DNA of 64,000 nucleotides from Deinococcus sp. KSM4-11. GTDB taxonomy: Bacteria > Deinococcota > Deinococci > Deinococcales > Deinococcaceae. The notes under the pieces were generated by a model. That model was not told where the DNA came from. It ran no database searches and saw only the letters and a program-made list of their open reading frames with translations. Position 1 is the stretch's first letter. Each line of letters opens with the position of its first letter. The translations under genes and the position numbers were made by a program. The stretch is taken from positions 434,001 through 498,000 of the forward strand of contig NZ_SSNX01000002.1 in NCBI RefSeq assembly GCF_004801415.1, given 5' to 3'. Positions 48,373-59,866 of this stretch are shown piece after piece.

Positions 48373-49191
48373 TCACTCCTCGACATCGAATCCGTGTCCC
48401 TTGCGCAGCAGCTCGCGCACCCGCGTGGCCAGCTCGAAGAAGCGCGGCGATTCACGCGTTTCCTGCGTGCGCGGGTGCGGCAGGTCGATGTCTACCACGC
48501 CCTCGATCTTGCCGGGCCGGGCGGTCATCACGACCACCCGCGTGCTCAGGAACACCGCCTCGGTGATGCCGTGCGTGACGAAGACCACCGTCTTGCGCGT
48601 CTCCTGCCACAGGCGCAGCAGTTCGCCGTTCAGCTTCTCACGGGTGATCTCGTCCAGCGCGCCGAAGGGTTCGTCCATCAGCAGCAGGTTCGGGTCGAAC
48701 GCCAGCGCGCGGGCAATCGACACGCGCTGCTGCATCCCGCCCGACAGTTGCCACGGGTAGCGGCCCTCGAAGCCAGTCAGGCCGACCAGGTCGAGCATCT
48801 CGCGCGCCCGCGTCTCGCGCGACGCCTTTGGCCGGTTCATCACGTCCAGAGGCAGCATCACGTTCTGCAAGACCGTGCGCCACTCCATCAGGGCCGGCGC
48901 CTGGAACACGTAGCCGTACTCGCGGGCCAGCCGCGCCTGCGCGGGGGTCTTCCCGCCGATCAGCAGGTCGCCACTGGTGGGTGTCCCCAGATCCGCCATC
49001 AGGCGCAGCAGCGTGGTCTTTCCGCAGCCGCTCGGGCCGATCAGGGACACGAATTCGCCGGGCCGGATGTCCAGCGTGGCGTCCTTGAGCGCCACCGTGT
49101 CGCCCCCCGTGCCCCGGAACACCATGTTCAGGTTCCGCAGGGAGACGGCGGCGGCTTCGGTCGAGGTGGCGGGGGTGGACGGTGCGCTCAA
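48373..49191 (-). CDS. ABC transporter ATP-binding protein (NitT/TauT-type)
   Basis: A 272-residue ABC ATPase. Walker A GPSGCGKTT is at residues 52-60, the signature LSGGMQQRV near residue 140, and Walker B LLMDEPFGALDE follows. Its ATG overlaps the hydA stop (ATGA) and its stop lies three bases before the first permease. It energises the importer encoded by the next three genes. The family ordinarily moves nitrate, sulfonates or pyrimidine precursors; the operon points to pyrimidines. Confidence 0.95.
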   Translation of the reverse strand: MSAPSTPATSTEAAAVSLRNLNMVFRGTGGDTVALKDATLDIRPGEFVSLIGPSGCGKTTLLRLMADLGTPTSGDLLIGGKTPAQARLAREYGYVFQAPALMEWRTVLQNVMLPLDVMNRPKASRETRAREMLDLVGLTGFEGRYPWQLSGGMQQRVSIARALAFDPNLLLMDEPFGALDEITREKLNGELLRLWQETRKTVVFVTHGITEAVFLSTRVVVMTARPGKIEGVVDIDLPHPRTQETRESPRFFELATRVRELLRKGHGFDVEE

Positions 49192-50573
49192 GCGCCGCTC
49201 CCCTGAGGCGTGCGCCGCAGCAGTCGCCCGCGACCCGGCTCGCCCACGAACCCGCCGTCCCGCACGGCCACCTGGCCGCGCACCGTCACCACGCTGGGCC
49301 GCCCGTCGATGTCCATGCCTTCGAACCCGCTGTAGTCGTTGTTCACATGACTGGTCGCCGCGCTGATCTGGCCCCGGTACGCCGGATCGTAGATGACCAG
49401 ATCGGCGTCCGAGCCCACGGCGATCTCACCTTTTTTCGGATACAGGCCGAAGATCTTCGCGGCGCGCGTGCTGGCCGCGTCCACGAAGCGGTGGATCGAC
49501 AGGTTGCCGCGGCTCACGCCGTAGGTGTACAGCAGGTTCACGCGGTCCTCGATGGCAGGAATGCCGTTTGGGATCTTCGTGAAGTCCGCGTCGCCCATGT
49601 GCTTCTGCGCCACGTCAAACGGGCAGTGGTCGGTCGCCACGGTGTCGATCTCGCCCTTCTCCAGGGCCGACCACAGCACCTTCTGGTTCGACTTGTCGCG
49701 CAGTGGCGGGCTCATGACGTGCTTGGCGCCCTCCACGCCGGGCCGCTCGGCATAGGACTTGTCGAGCATAAAGTGCGGAATCACCGACTCGATGTGCAGG
49801 TTCACGCCGCGCGCCTTGGCCTCCAGCGCGGCCTTCAGCGCCTTCGCGTTCGACAGGTGCACCACATACCCCTCCGCGCCCGTCATCTCCAGGAACGTCG
49901 CGAAGTGCGCGGTGCCATCGGCCTCCACCTGCTCCGGGCGGCTGGGTTCATGCCACTCCGGGCCGGTCTTGCCCTCGGCCAGCAGTTTTGCCTGGAGCTG
50001 CGCCACCAGTTCGGCATTCTCGCAGTGCGCCGTGACCACCACGCCGAGTTCCTTGGCCAGGTTCAGCGTGCGGAACAGCGCCGCGTCCTCGATCCCGAAC
50101 GCGCCCTTGTACGCCAGGAACACCTTGAACGACGTCATGCCGCCCGCCACGAGTTCCCGCAGGTACCCCTCGGTTGCGGCGTTCCACGCGGTCACGCCGA
50201 TGTGGAAGGTGTAATCACAGGCGCTATTTCCCTCGGCCATGCCCGACCACAGGTGCCACGCGTCCATCAGGTCTTCAGTGCCGCCGGGCGCGAGCATCTC
50301 GATGAAGGTCGTCGTCCCGCCGATCAGTGCCGCCTGACTCGCTGTCGCGTGGGTGTCCTTGGCGAAGGTGCCCATGAACGGCAGATGCACGTGTACATGC
50401 GGATCGATGAACCCCGGGAACACCAGTTTCCCACCCGCGTCGATGACCTCCGTGCCGTCCGGCGCACTGAGGTTCTCGCCGATCTGCGCGATGGTCTCGC
50501 CCTCCACCAGGATGTCTGCCATGTACCGTCTGTCTGCGGTAACGATCTCGCCGTTCTTGATGAGCAGGGTCAT
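49188..50573 (-). CDS. hydA: Dihydropyrimidinase / D-hydantoinase
   Basis: A 461-residue cyclic amidohydrolase that opens the ring of 5,6-dihydrouracil or dihydrothymine. The metal pair is His59/His61 in PGFIDPHVHVH; the bridging carboxylated lysine is Lys156 in VFLAYKGAFG; ATDHCPFDV carries the catalytic Asp. Length is normal. It follows preTA, whose products are its substrates, and precedes the transporter genes. No beta-ureidopropionase gene is in the window, so the final step must be encoded elsewhere. Confidence 0.95.
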   Translation of the reverse strand: MTLLIKNGEIVTADRRYMADILVEGETIAQIGENLSAPDGTEVIDAGGKLVFPGFIDPHVHVHLPFMGTFAKDTHATASQAALIGGTTTFIEMLAPGGTEDLMDAWHLWSGMAEGNSACDYTFHIGVTAWNAATEGYLRELVAGGMTSFKVFLAYKGAFGIEDAALFRTLNLAKELGVVVTAHCENAELVAQLQAKLLAEGKTGPEWHEPSRPEQVEADGTAHFATFLEMTGAEGYVVHLSNAKALKAALEAKARGVNLHIESVIPHFMLDKSYAERPGVEGAKHVMSPPLRDKSNQKVLWSALEKGEIDTVATDHCPFDVAQKHMGDADFTKIPNGIPAIEDRVNLLYTYGVSRGNLSIHRFVDAASTRAAKIFGLYPKKGEIAVGSDADLVIYDPAYRGQISAATSHVNNDYSGFEGMDIDGRPSVVTVRGQVAVRDGGFVGEPGRGRLLRRTPQGSGA

Positions 50574-50620
50574 GTCCTCTCCGGAGTCTGTGGGAATGGG
50601 GGCACGTCAGGGTGCTGGGC

Positions 50621-50881
50621 TCACTTGCATTGCAACTGGACGGGGCGGGCGTTTGGGGTGTTGTCGTAGGCGATGGCGCAGGCCATCTGCGCGTTGCGGC
50701 AGGACTCGATGGCGATGTTCGTGCTCGTCACGGTCGTCACGCACGCGAATTTGCTGGGCGGGAACTTGGTGGCGCTGGGGGTGCCCTGCGCGCGGGCGAC
50801 GGTCGGCCCGATCACGCTGCCCACGACAAAAGAGCCGATCAGGGCGAAGGCCACCAGTGAGTTCTTGCGGTTGATGTTCAT
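50621..50881 (-). CDS. Small exported Cys-containing protein in the pyrimidine operon
   Basis: An 86-residue protein, not recognised. A hydrophobic segment (residues 9-28) followed by VARAQG suggests a signal peptide. The mature part is short and has four Cys (in FACVT, SCRNA, MACA and LQCK), enough for two disulphides. The ATG at 50881 has GAGGGGG upstream. It lies between preA and hydA with gaps of only about 50 bases each side, so it is in the operon. A role outside the membrane with the binding protein is possible but unproven. Confidence 0.78.
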   Translation of the reverse strand: MNINRKNSLVAFALIGSFVVGSVIGPTVARAQGTPSATKFPPSKFACVTTVTSTNIAIESCRNAQMACAIAYDNTPNARPVQLQCK

Positions 50882-50930
50882 GCGTTCCCCCTCGTGGACG
50901 TCCTGGCTGCCGCGGACCCTGCGATTCACG

Positions 50931-52310
50931 TCAGTGGATGTCGATGCCCACTTCCTTGCGGTAGGCCATCATGGCGTCCCAGCTCGTGGCGATCTCCGGG
51001 CGCTGCGCGGTCAGCTGATCCCAGGTGATGCTCTCACGACCACTGGGCACGCTGACCATCTCAATGCAGCCGTCCACCGGACAGACGTTCGCACACAGGG
51101 CGCACCCCACGCAATCACTTTCGCGCACGACCGGCTGGGGGCGCGTGTCGGCCACGTGTTTACCATTCGCGCGGATGTCGTATCCCGGCTCGACCCGCAC
51201 GCCGTCCCCGGCTACCAGATCGATGCACTGGTGGGCGGTGTCGTTGCACGCGACATAACACAGGTTGCAGTTGATGCACTTGTCCGGGTCGATCCGCGCG
51301 ACCGCCTGGTACGCGAGGTCGAGCTCCCCGAAGGTACTGGTCTGCGGCAGGGCCTTTCCGGCGACGTCATAGATGGTGGCGAAGCCTTTCTCGTCCATCC
51401 AGTTGCTCAGGCCGTCGATCATGTCCTCGACAATGCGGTAGCCGTAGTGCATGGCGGCCGTGCAGACCTGCAGCGAGGTCGCGCCGAGCAGCAGGAATTC
51501 CGCCGCGTCGCGCCACGTGACGATCCCGCCCATTCCGCTGATGGGAACGCCGCTGGCCCGCACCTGCGCGTCGCTCATCAGTTCAGCGAGCATGTTCAGC
51601 GCGATGGGCTTCACGGCCGGACCGGCGTACCCGCCGTGTGTGCCGCGCCCACCGATGTTCGGGGTGATCCGCAGCGTGTCCAGGTCGATCTTCATGACCG
51701 AGTTGATGGTGTTGATGAGGCTCAGGGCGTTCGCCCCGCCCGCGAGCGCGGCGTGCGCGGGGTCGACGATGTGCGTGATGTTCGGGGTGAGCTTTACGAT
51801 CACCGGCAGCCGCGTGATGCTCGTCACCCAGTGCGTGTTCAGCTGGCACATCTCCGGCACCTGGCCCACCGCCGCGCCCATGCCACGCTCACTCATGCCC
51901 TGCGGGCAGCCGTAGTTGAGCTCAATGCCGTCCGCGCCGGTGTCCTCGATCATCGCGACGATGTCCTTCCACGCCTGCGGATCGGCGTCCACCATGGCGG
52001 AGACGATCACCGCCCGGTCTGGCCACATCCGCTTGACCTCGGCAATCTCGCGTAGGTTCACGTCCAGCGGTCGGTCCGAGATGAGTTCGACGTTGTTGAT
52101 GGCGAGCAGGCGCTGGCCGGCGATGCTCAGGCCGCCGTAGCGGTTGCTGATGTTTAGGACGGGCGCGCCGATGGTCTTCCACACGGCCCCGCCCCAGCCG
52201 TGCTCGAAGGCCCGGTGGATCTGTGCGCCGCTGTTGGTGGGCGGTGCGGACGCCAGCCAGAACGGGTTGGGGGCACGGATGCCCGCGAAATTGATGCTCA
52301 GGTCAGCCAT
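50931..52310 (-). CDS. preA: NAD-dependent dihydropyrimidine dehydrogenase subunit PreA
   Basis: A 459-residue subunit that reduces uracil and thymine to the dihydro-forms. The N-terminal FMN-binding TIM barrel begins MADLSINFAGIRAPNPFWLA; ELNYGCPQGMSERGMG and SGMGGIVTW are its flavin/substrate blocks. Two C-terminal 4Fe-4S motifs are CINCNLCYVACND and CVGCALCANVCPVDGC. ATG 52310 is used; the longer upstream frame lies inside preT. It overlaps preT by eight bases and acts as its partner. Confidence 0.95.
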   Translation of the reverse strand: MADLSINFAGIRAPNPFWLASAPPTNSGAQIHRAFEHGWGGAVWKTIGAPVLNISNRYGGLSIAGQRLLAINNVELISDRPLDVNLREIAEVKRMWPDRAVIVSAMVDADPQAWKDIVAMIEDTGADGIELNYGCPQGMSERGMGAAVGQVPEMCQLNTHWVTSITRLPVIVKLTPNITHIVDPAHAALAGGANALSLINTINSVMKIDLDTLRITPNIGGRGTHGGYAGPAVKPIALNMLAELMSDAQVRASGVPISGMGGIVTWRDAAEFLLLGATSLQVCTAAMHYGYRIVEDMIDGLSNWMDEKGFATIYDVAGKALPQTSTFGELDLAYQAVARIDPDKCINCNLCYVACNDTAHQCIDLVAGDGVRVEPGYDIRANGKHVADTRPQPVVRESDCVGCALCANVCPVDGCIEMVSVPSGRESITWDQLTAQRPEIATSWDAMMAYRKEVGIDIH

Positions 52311-53640
52311 GTGCGGCCTCCTTGGATGCCGAGAGGTGCTGGTGAATGGCGGCGGCGGCGTACTTGCCGTCCTGCACGGCCATGACGGTGCTGGCCGTGC
52401 CACGTGCGCGCACGCAGTCGCCCCCGGCGTACACGCGCGGCGCGCTGGTCTGCATGGCGTCGTTGACTGCGATGTAGCCCTTGTCGAGACTCAGGCCGAG
52501 TTCGACCGCCAGCGCAGGCTTCTCCTGCCCGATGGCCTTGATCACCTGATCGCAGGGAATCACGAACTCGCTGCCGGGCAATGGTCTCGGGCTGGGGCGG
52601 CCGGAGGCGTCGGGCGTGCCGAGGATCATCTTCACGCACTCCAGGCCCGTGACCTGCTTCCCCTCGGTGACCACGCGCACGGGCTGCGTCAGGAACTGGT
52701 AGGCGATGCCCTCGTGCAGCGCGAACTCGTACTCGTGGCGGTACGCGGTCATCTCGGACTCGGTGCGGCGGTAGACCATGGTCACGTCCGCACCGTGGCG
52801 GCGGGCGATGGTGGCCGCGTCGATGGCCGTGTTGCCGGCACCGATCACCGCGACCCGCTGGCCGACGTGCAGCGCCTGCGGGTTTACCTTGCTGTCCTCG
52901 ATGAACTGCAGGCCGTCTACCACCTGCTCCTCGCCGGGCATGCCCATGGCGGGCACGGCGCCCAGGCCGACCGCCAGGAACACGGCGTCGTGCTCGGCCA
53001 GCAGGGCGTCCAGATCCGCCCGTGTCCTCAGATCCCGGTCGGTCTGCACGTCCACCCCGAGCGCCCGGACGGCCTCCACCTCGCGCAGCGAGACCTCGAC
53101 GGGTTCGCGCAGCACGATGATCCCGTAGGTGGAGAGCCCCCCGCCCAGCTCGCGTTTTTCCAGCAGCGTGACCGCGTGCCCGAGTTTCGCGAGTTCTGCA
53201 GCCGCGCTCAGGCCCGCCGGGCCGCTGCCGACCACGGCGACCCGGTGACCCGTCGCGGGGCCGGGCTGGAACAGCTGCACGCCGCGCTCCTGCACGTGAT
53301 CGACTGCGTAGCGTTGCAGGCGGCCGATGGCGATGGGTTTCTCCTCGCTGTTCAGCACGCACGCGCCCTCGCAGAGTTCCTGTACGGGGCACACGCGGGC
53401 GCAGGTGCCGCCGAGAAAATTCGCCTCCAGGATGGTGCGGGCGCTGCCGCGCAGGTTCCCGGTGCCGATCTTGCGGATGAAGGTCGGGATGTCGATGTGC
53501 GTGGGACACGCCTGCAGACACGGCGCGTCGAAGCAGTACAGGCAGCGGTTGGCCTCCACCGTCGCCTCGTGCGCACTCAGCGGCGTATAGGTCTCGGCGA
53601 AGGCGTTTGCGTCAAGGGGGGGGGCAGTCACATCAGGCAT
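52303..53640 (-). CDS. preT: NAD-dependent dihydropyrimidine dehydrogenase subunit PreT
   Basis: A 445-residue flavin oxidoreductase of the glutamate-synthase small-subunit type that feeds electrons from NADH to PreA. The N-terminal double-cluster region has CLYCFDAPCLQACP and later CARVCPVQELCEGAC. VVGSGPAGLSAA binds FAD and VIGAGNTAIDAA binds NAD(P). Length and motifs are normal. It is the first gene of a minus-strand operon running through preA, the small exported protein, hydA and the ABC genes, with GGAGG before its ATG. Confidence 0.95.
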   Translation of the reverse strand: MPDVTAPPLDANAFAETYTPLSAHEATVEANRCLYCFDAPCLQACPTHIDIPTFIRKIGTGNLRGSARTILEANFLGGTCARVCPVQELCEGACVLNSEEKPIAIGRLQRYAVDHVQERGVQLFQPGPATGHRVAVVGSGPAGLSAAAELAKLGHAVTLLEKRELGGGLSTYGIIVLREPVEVSLREVEAVRALGVDVQTDRDLRTRADLDALLAEHDAVFLAVGLGAVPAMGMPGEEQVVDGLQFIEDSKVNPQALHVGQRVAVIGAGNTAIDAATIARRHGADVTMVYRRTESEMTAYRHEYEFALHEGIAYQFLTQPVRVVTEGKQVTGLECVKMILGTPDASGRPSPRPLPGSEFVIPCDQVIKAIGQEKPALAVELGLSLDKGYIAVNDAMQTSAPRVYAGGDCVRARGTASTVMAVQDGKYAAAAIHQHLSASKEAAHG

Positions 53641-53966
53641 CAGAAACCTCCAGGGCGGGGTGGGCCTCCCAGCGCCGCCTGCCGGGGCGGTACAGGAAGC
53701 GGTTCAGACCCTCTCAGGAGACGATTAACCGCGGATTGGGCGCATGCTAGGGCGTGAATAAAGAGAAAGTCAACGCCCAATTCATGTCCAGTCCATATCG
53801 CGCGCAAAGCGTGTCCAGGCGGGATCGGAGGTTCAAGCAGCGGCCCGAGATGATCTGCAGGACTATGCACCGGGTTGCATACCCATGGACGTCGGCCCGA
53901 CGCCTGGTCGGGACAACGGAGCGCGGACTGGTGCCGGTATGGTACCAGTCCGCTCCCAGATCGTGC
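53641..53966. other. Intergenic region between preT and the oligopeptide-type permease
   Basis: A 325-base gap with no supported gene. It holds the preT promoter and inverted repeat at 53735-53781. The remainder up to 53966 has no obvious hairpin or ORF with a ribosome binding site. Confidence 0.6.
53735..53781 (-). promoter_or_regulatory. preT operon promoter flanked by an inverted repeat
   Basis: On the minus strand TTGACT (53773-53768) and TAGCAT (53749-53744) are spaced 18 bases, a good promoter about 100 bases upstream of preT. A perfect 8-base inverted repeat, ATTGGGCG at 53735-53742 and CGCCCAAT at 53774-53781, flanks the promoter core, the right size and place for a repressor dimer or looping regulator. 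Confidence 0.6.
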
Positions 53967-55088
53967 TCAGCGGCTTTGCGTGTCGGCCGCGTCGCGCAGG
54001 GCGTCGCCCATGAAGTTGAAGGCGAGCACCGAGATCACGATCAGGATGCCGGGCAGCAGCAGCCAGGGGTACAGGCTGAGCGTCTCGAAACTCTGGGCGT
54101 CCTTGAGCAGCAGGCCCCAGCTGGTCATGGGTTCCTTGATGCCCAGGCCCAGGAAACTCAGGGCGCTCTCGCCCAGGATGTAGCCCGGCAGGGCCAGGGT
54201 GGCCGTGACGATCAGGAAGCTGCTCAGGTTCGGCATGATGTGCCGCAGAATCACGCGCAGGTCGCTGGCCCCCAGGCCACGCGCCGCCTGCACGTAGTCC
54301 ACGTTGCGCGCGGAGATCACCTGCCCGCGCACCACGCGGGCCAGCCCGGCCCAGCCGATCAGGGAGAGCACCGCCACGATGCCCAGGTACACCCACGTGG
54401 AGGGCCAGCGGGCCGGAATGATGGTGGACAGCGCCAGCAGGATCGGCAGGCGGGGAAACGACAGCAGGATCTCGACCAGCCGCTGGATCAGGTTGTCCAC
54501 CCAGCCGCCGAAGTAGCCGCTGACGCCGCCCAGCACGATGCCGATGACAAAGGAGATCAGCACGCCGATCACCCCGACCGTCAGGCTGACCTGTGCGCCC
54601 ACCAGCATGCGCGACAGCAGGTCACGGCCGAACTTGTCGGTGCCGAGCGGGAAGTACGAGCCGCCCTTCACGCCGAACAGGTGCCACTGGCTGTGGAAGA
54701 CGCCCAGCAGGCTGTACCCGTACTCGGCCGGATCCTCGCCCCGCACGAAGAACAGGATCGGAATGGGCGTAGACATGTCGGGCGCGAAGGTGCTCTTGAA
54801 GGTCACGGGATCGCGGGACTTCTTGAAACCGTACACGAAGGGCCGCATCAGCTTGCCCTGATGCACCACGTGAACGGCCTGGGGACGCTGGTAGGGATTG
54901 TCCTCGTGCTGCGCGGTGATCGAATACGGCGAGAGGAAGCCCGAGAAGATCGCCACGACGTACATGACGATCAGCACCCAGAAGCTCAGCACCCCCACCT
55001 TGTTGCGCCGGAAGCGGCGCAGGGCCATCGAGAGCGGCGTCTGGCGCACCTCGCCGGTCTGGGCCGCAGGGGAGACGGCGGCCGTCAC
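53967..55088 (-). CDS. Oligopeptide-type ABC permease (OppC-like)
   Basis: A 373-residue inner-membrane permease. A short cytoplasmic N-terminus (ALRRFRRNKVG) precedes the first helix; an extra periplasmic loop of about 120 residues follows, then LGTDKFGRDLLSRML and the EAA loop AARGLGASDLRVILRHIMPN, standard for OppC/DppC. GTG 55088 overlaps the OppB-like stop (GTGA). It forms the second permease of the transporter; the ATPase genes are not in the window. Confidence 0.93.
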   Translation of the reverse strand: MTAAVSPAAQTGEVRQTPLSMALRRFRRNKVGVLSFWVLIVMYVVAIFSGFLSPYSITAQHEDNPYQRPQAVHVVHQGKLMRPFVYGFKKSRDPVTFKSTFAPDMSTPIPILFFVRGEDPAEYGYSLLGVFHSQWHLFGVKGGSYFPLGTDKFGRDLLSRMLVGAQVSLTVGVIGVLISFVIGIVLGGVSGYFGGWVDNLIQRLVEILLSFPRLPILLALSTIIPARWPSTWVYLGIVAVLSLIGWAGLARVVRGQVISARNVDYVQAARGLGASDLRVILRHIMPNLSSFLIVTATLALPGYILGESALSFLGLGIKEPMTSWGLLLKDAQSFETLSLYPWLLLPGILIVISVLAFNFMGDALRDAADTQSR

Positions 55089-56056
55089 TCGAACCTCACG
55101 CGCGGATCCGACCATGCCAGCGCCAGATCCGCGAGCAGGTTCCCCAGCAGCAGCAGGGCGGCGCTGAACAGCAGCAGCGTCATGGCCACGTATTGATCCT
55201 TGTTCAACAGCGAGTCGTACAGAAACGGCCCGATGGTCGGCAGGTTCAGGACGATCGAGGCGATGATCGTCCCCGAGATCAGGCTCGGCAGGCTCAGTCC
55301 GGCGAGGCTGATCAGCGGATTGATGGCGTTGCGCACCGCGTGACGCCACAGCACCGTGCGTTCGTCCAGGCCCTTCGAGCGGGCCGTGCGGACGTAATCC
55401 TGGTTGATCACGTCCAGCGTCGAGGCGCGCATCTGCCGCATCAGGCCGGCCACCCCTTCCAGGCCGATGGCAATCATGGGAATCCACAGGTGATTCAGCA
55501 GATCGAGCACCCGGGCGCCGCTCCACGGGGCGTCGATGAACCTCGGACTGAACAGCCCGCCCACGTTCGTGCCGCCGAAGTGCAGCACCAGCGCGATCAG
55601 CAGCAGCGCCACCAGGAAGTCCGGGGTGGCCAGGCTCACGTATCCGAAGAAGTTCGCCACGGTCGCCGCCGGGCCGTAGCGGTTGATCGCGGTGTAGATG
55701 CCCAGCGGAATGGCGATGACCCAGCTCACGATCAGGGTCAGCAGCGCCAGGAAGACGGTCCAGCCGAGCCGTTCCCAGATCAGGGAACTGACCGGCCGCC
55801 CGTTCGCGAAGGAGAAGCCGAAGTCACCGTGCAGCACGATGCCCTTGATCCAGGTCAGGTACTGCACCCAGCCAGGCTGATCCAGGCCCAGCTGTTTGGT
55901 GATGGCTGCGACCGTCTCCTTGGTCACGCGCGGATCTTCGAGGTACTGGTCCAGAAAGCTGCCGGGTTGCAGGTTGATCACGATGAAGCACACCGCGCTG
56001 ATCAGCAGCAGGGTGGGAACCATGCCCAGCACGCGGCGCAGGGCGTAGGTCAGCAT
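55085..56056 (-). CDS. Oligopeptide-type ABC permease (OppB-like)
   Basis: A 323-residue inner-membrane permease with six helices. The N-terminal MLTYALRRVLGMVPTLLLIS and the EAA-type loop TARSKGLDERTVLWRHAVRNA are typical of OppB/DppB. It is 63 bases after the end of the first binding protein gene and overlaps the OppC-like gene. With its partner it forms the channel for ligands delivered by the two binding proteins upstream. Confidence 0.94.
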   Translation of the reverse strand: MLTYALRRVLGMVPTLLLISAVCFIVINLQPGSFLDQYLEDPRVTKETVAAITKQLGLDQPGWVQYLTWIKGIVLHGDFGFSFANGRPVSSLIWERLGWTVFLALLTLIVSWVIAIPLGIYTAINRYGPAATVANFFGYVSLATPDFLVALLLIALVLHFGGTNVGGLFSPRFIDAPWSGARVLDLLNHLWIPMIAIGLEGVAGLMRQMRASTLDVINQDYVRTARSKGLDERTVLWRHAVRNAINPLISLAGLSLPSLISGTIIASIVLNLPTIGPFLYDSLLNKDQYVAMTLLLFSAALLLLGNLLADLALAWSDPRVRFE

Positions 56057-56119
56057 GCCGGAGCCGCCCGGGTGGTGGGGATAAAAATCGGGTCGATCAT
56101 GCCAGCGCTCTCCAGGGGC

Positions 56120-57898
<1,779 letters not shown>

Positions 57899-58015
57899 GG
57901 AGGCTCCTTTCAGAGTCTGGGTCGGGTTCGGGATGGCAGGATGGGACGGATGCCAGCACGGATGCGGCCGTGGGGCGCACGCACCAGCACCGCATACCCC
58001 GCAGCATATGGACAC

Positions 58016-58041
58016 GGGGCCGGGCATATACGCCCGGCCCC
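58016..58041 (-). terminator. Hairpin between the tandem binding-protein genes
   Basis: GGGGCCGGGC (58016-58025) and its complement GCCCGGCCCC (58032-58041) form a perfect 10-bp stem with a 6-base loop, beginning six bases after the stop of the upstream binding-protein gene on the minus strand. No T-run follows, so it may act as an mRNA-stability or partial-termination element that gives the first gene higher expression. Confidence 0.6.
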
Positions 58042-58047
58042 ACAGGA

Positions 58048-59814
58048 TCACTTCTGGTAGATCAGTGGCACGGGGTTGTAGCCGGGGATCACGCCGAGGT
58101 TGTACACGTAGTTGCCGAACTTGTTGCTGACCGCGCCGATGTTCTCGGGCTTAGCGATCGGCGTGACCGGCAGGTTCTGTGCGAACAGCAGCTGCCAGCG
58201 GGTGTACAGGGCCTTGCGTTCGCTGGCGCTGGGCGTGACCGCTGCCGACTCGAAGATGTTGTAGATCTCCTTTTCCCAGGGGGCCATCTTGGCAATGTTG
58301 GGCGTCTCGCCGTCCTTGGCAGGCTGGAGCGAACGGTGCCAGTAGTACAGGCTGCCGCCGGGCTCCCAGATGGGGCGGCGCAGTTCCGGATCGGGCTGGT
58401 CACCGAAGGCGTGCAGGATCATGTCGTAATCGCCCGCCAGACCGGTCGAGAGCAGTTTGCTGCTCAGGATGCCGCGGAGGTTAACCTTCACGCCGATCTT
58501 CGCGAAGTCGCTCTGCAGGATGGTGGCGATGGGCGGGTACACGGCAGAGTCCGTGCCGTAGGTCAGGTCGAACTCCAGGGGTTTGCCGTTCGGCAGCAGG
58601 CGCGTGCCGGCGGCATTCTTCTTGCTCAGGCCCAGGGCGTCCAGCGCTGCGCCCGCCGCGGCCAGGTCGAAGCTGCCGAGCTGGCGGGTGGTGTTGACAT
58701 AGAAGGCCTTGTTGGCGGGCGCGACGCCGTGACCGGGCAGGCTGGCGAGGCCGTTGTACACCGTGTCGATGATGCGGGGCCGGTTCACGGCGGACTGCAT
58801 GGCGCGGCGGAAGCGCACGTCACTGAAGACCTTCGCCACGGCCGGATCCTTGTCGTCGAAGTTGTACGCCACGAAGGGCGGGCTGCCGAACAGGGCCGTG
58901 AAGCGGTTCACCTTGAAGTTCCCGCCCGCCACTTCCTTCTGCTTGAGATCCGGGAACTGCGCGCCGTTGGAATTCAGCTGGTCGAGGTTCCCGGCAAGGA
59001 ACTGTGCGAGCTGGGCCTGCGGATCGCGGATGACCAGGAAGTCGAGTTTGTCCAGGTACGGCAGCTTCTGGCCCTTGCCGTCCACCTTCCAGTAGTTGGG
59101 GTTGCGCACGAGCGTGACCTTCTGGCCGCTGGTGTACGAGTCGAGCTTGAAGGGCCCGGTGCCCACGACCTCGCTGGGGGCGACGTTGGTCGGCCACGCG
59201 TTGTTGATGTCGGCGGGCTTGGCGCCGCCGTCGATGGACATCTTGAGCAGCTTGTGCTGCGGCATGATGAAGTAGCGCTGCTGCAGCAGGAAGGCGGGGG
59301 CCGGGCGCGGCAGGGTGAAGCGCACGGTGTAGTCGTCGACCTTGGTGAAGGTCACGGGCTGGCCGCCGAGCGTGAAGTTCCCGGCGTCCCCGGCGCGCGT
59401 CTCGGGGTTCGCCACGAGGTTCTTGTACGTGAAGATCACGTCGTCGGCGTTGAAGGTCTGGCCGTCGCTCCACTTCACGCCCTGACGCAGTTTGAAGGTG
59501 TACACCTTGCCGTCCGGGCTGATCGTCCAGCTCTCGGCCAGTGCGGGCTCGATCTTGTAGGTGGAGAGGTTGAACTCGACCAGGCCGTCGAACAGCTGCT
59601 GGGCGATCAGGCCAAGGTTGTTGTCGATCGCGCCGTAGTAGTTCAGGCTCTGCGGACTGTCGCCGAGGGCCAGGGTGTAGGTGCCGCCGGACTTGCCGTC
59701 GACGACGCCCAGGGCGCTGTAGCCGGTGAACTTCTTGGGCGCGGCGGCGGCGCTGCCGATCAGCGCGAGGGTGACGAGGGCCAGGGCCAGGGGGGGAGTG
59801 GGACGCTTCAACAT
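58048..59814 (-). CDS. Oligopeptide-type ABC substrate-binding protein 2
   Basis: A 588-residue extracellular solute-binding protein, family 5, and the first gene of the transporter operon. A signal peptide ends at SAAAA (about residue 25). GGAGG precedes ATG 59814. It is paralogous over its whole length to the next gene on the strand. It is divergent from the GntR regulator with 118 bases between, and shares that regulator's probable operator. Having two receptors suggests the transporter handles two related ligands or a wide range. Confidence 0.93.
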   Translation of the reverse strand: MLKRPTPPLALALVTLALIGSAAAAPKKFTGYSALGVVDGKSGGTYTLALGDSPQSLNYYGAIDNNLGLIAQQLFDGLVEFNLSTYKIEPALAESWTISPDGKVYTFKLRQGVKWSDGQTFNADDVIFTYKNLVANPETRAGDAGNFTLGGQPVTFTKVDDYTVRFTLPRPAPAFLLQQRYFIMPQHKLLKMSIDGGAKPADINNAWPTNVAPSEVVGTGPFKLDSYTSGQKVTLVRNPNYWKVDGKGQKLPYLDKLDFLVIRDPQAQLAQFLAGNLDQLNSNGAQFPDLKQKEVAGGNFKVNRFTALFGSPPFVAYNFDDKDPAVAKVFSDVRFRRAMQSAVNRPRIIDTVYNGLASLPGHGVAPANKAFYVNTTRQLGSFDLAAAGAALDALGLSKKNAAGTRLLPNGKPLEFDLTYGTDSAVYPPIATILQSDFAKIGVKVNLRGILSSKLLSTGLAGDYDMILHAFGDQPDPELRRPIWEPGGSLYYWHRSLQPAKDGETPNIAKMAPWEKEIYNIFESAAVTPSASERKALYTRWQLLFAQNLPVTPIAKPENIGAVSNKFGNYVYNLGVIPGYNPVPLIYQK

Positions 59815-59866
59815 GAGAACCTCCGGAACTGCTGCGGGTGGGGCGGGTGAATGTTCCGCCCAGACT

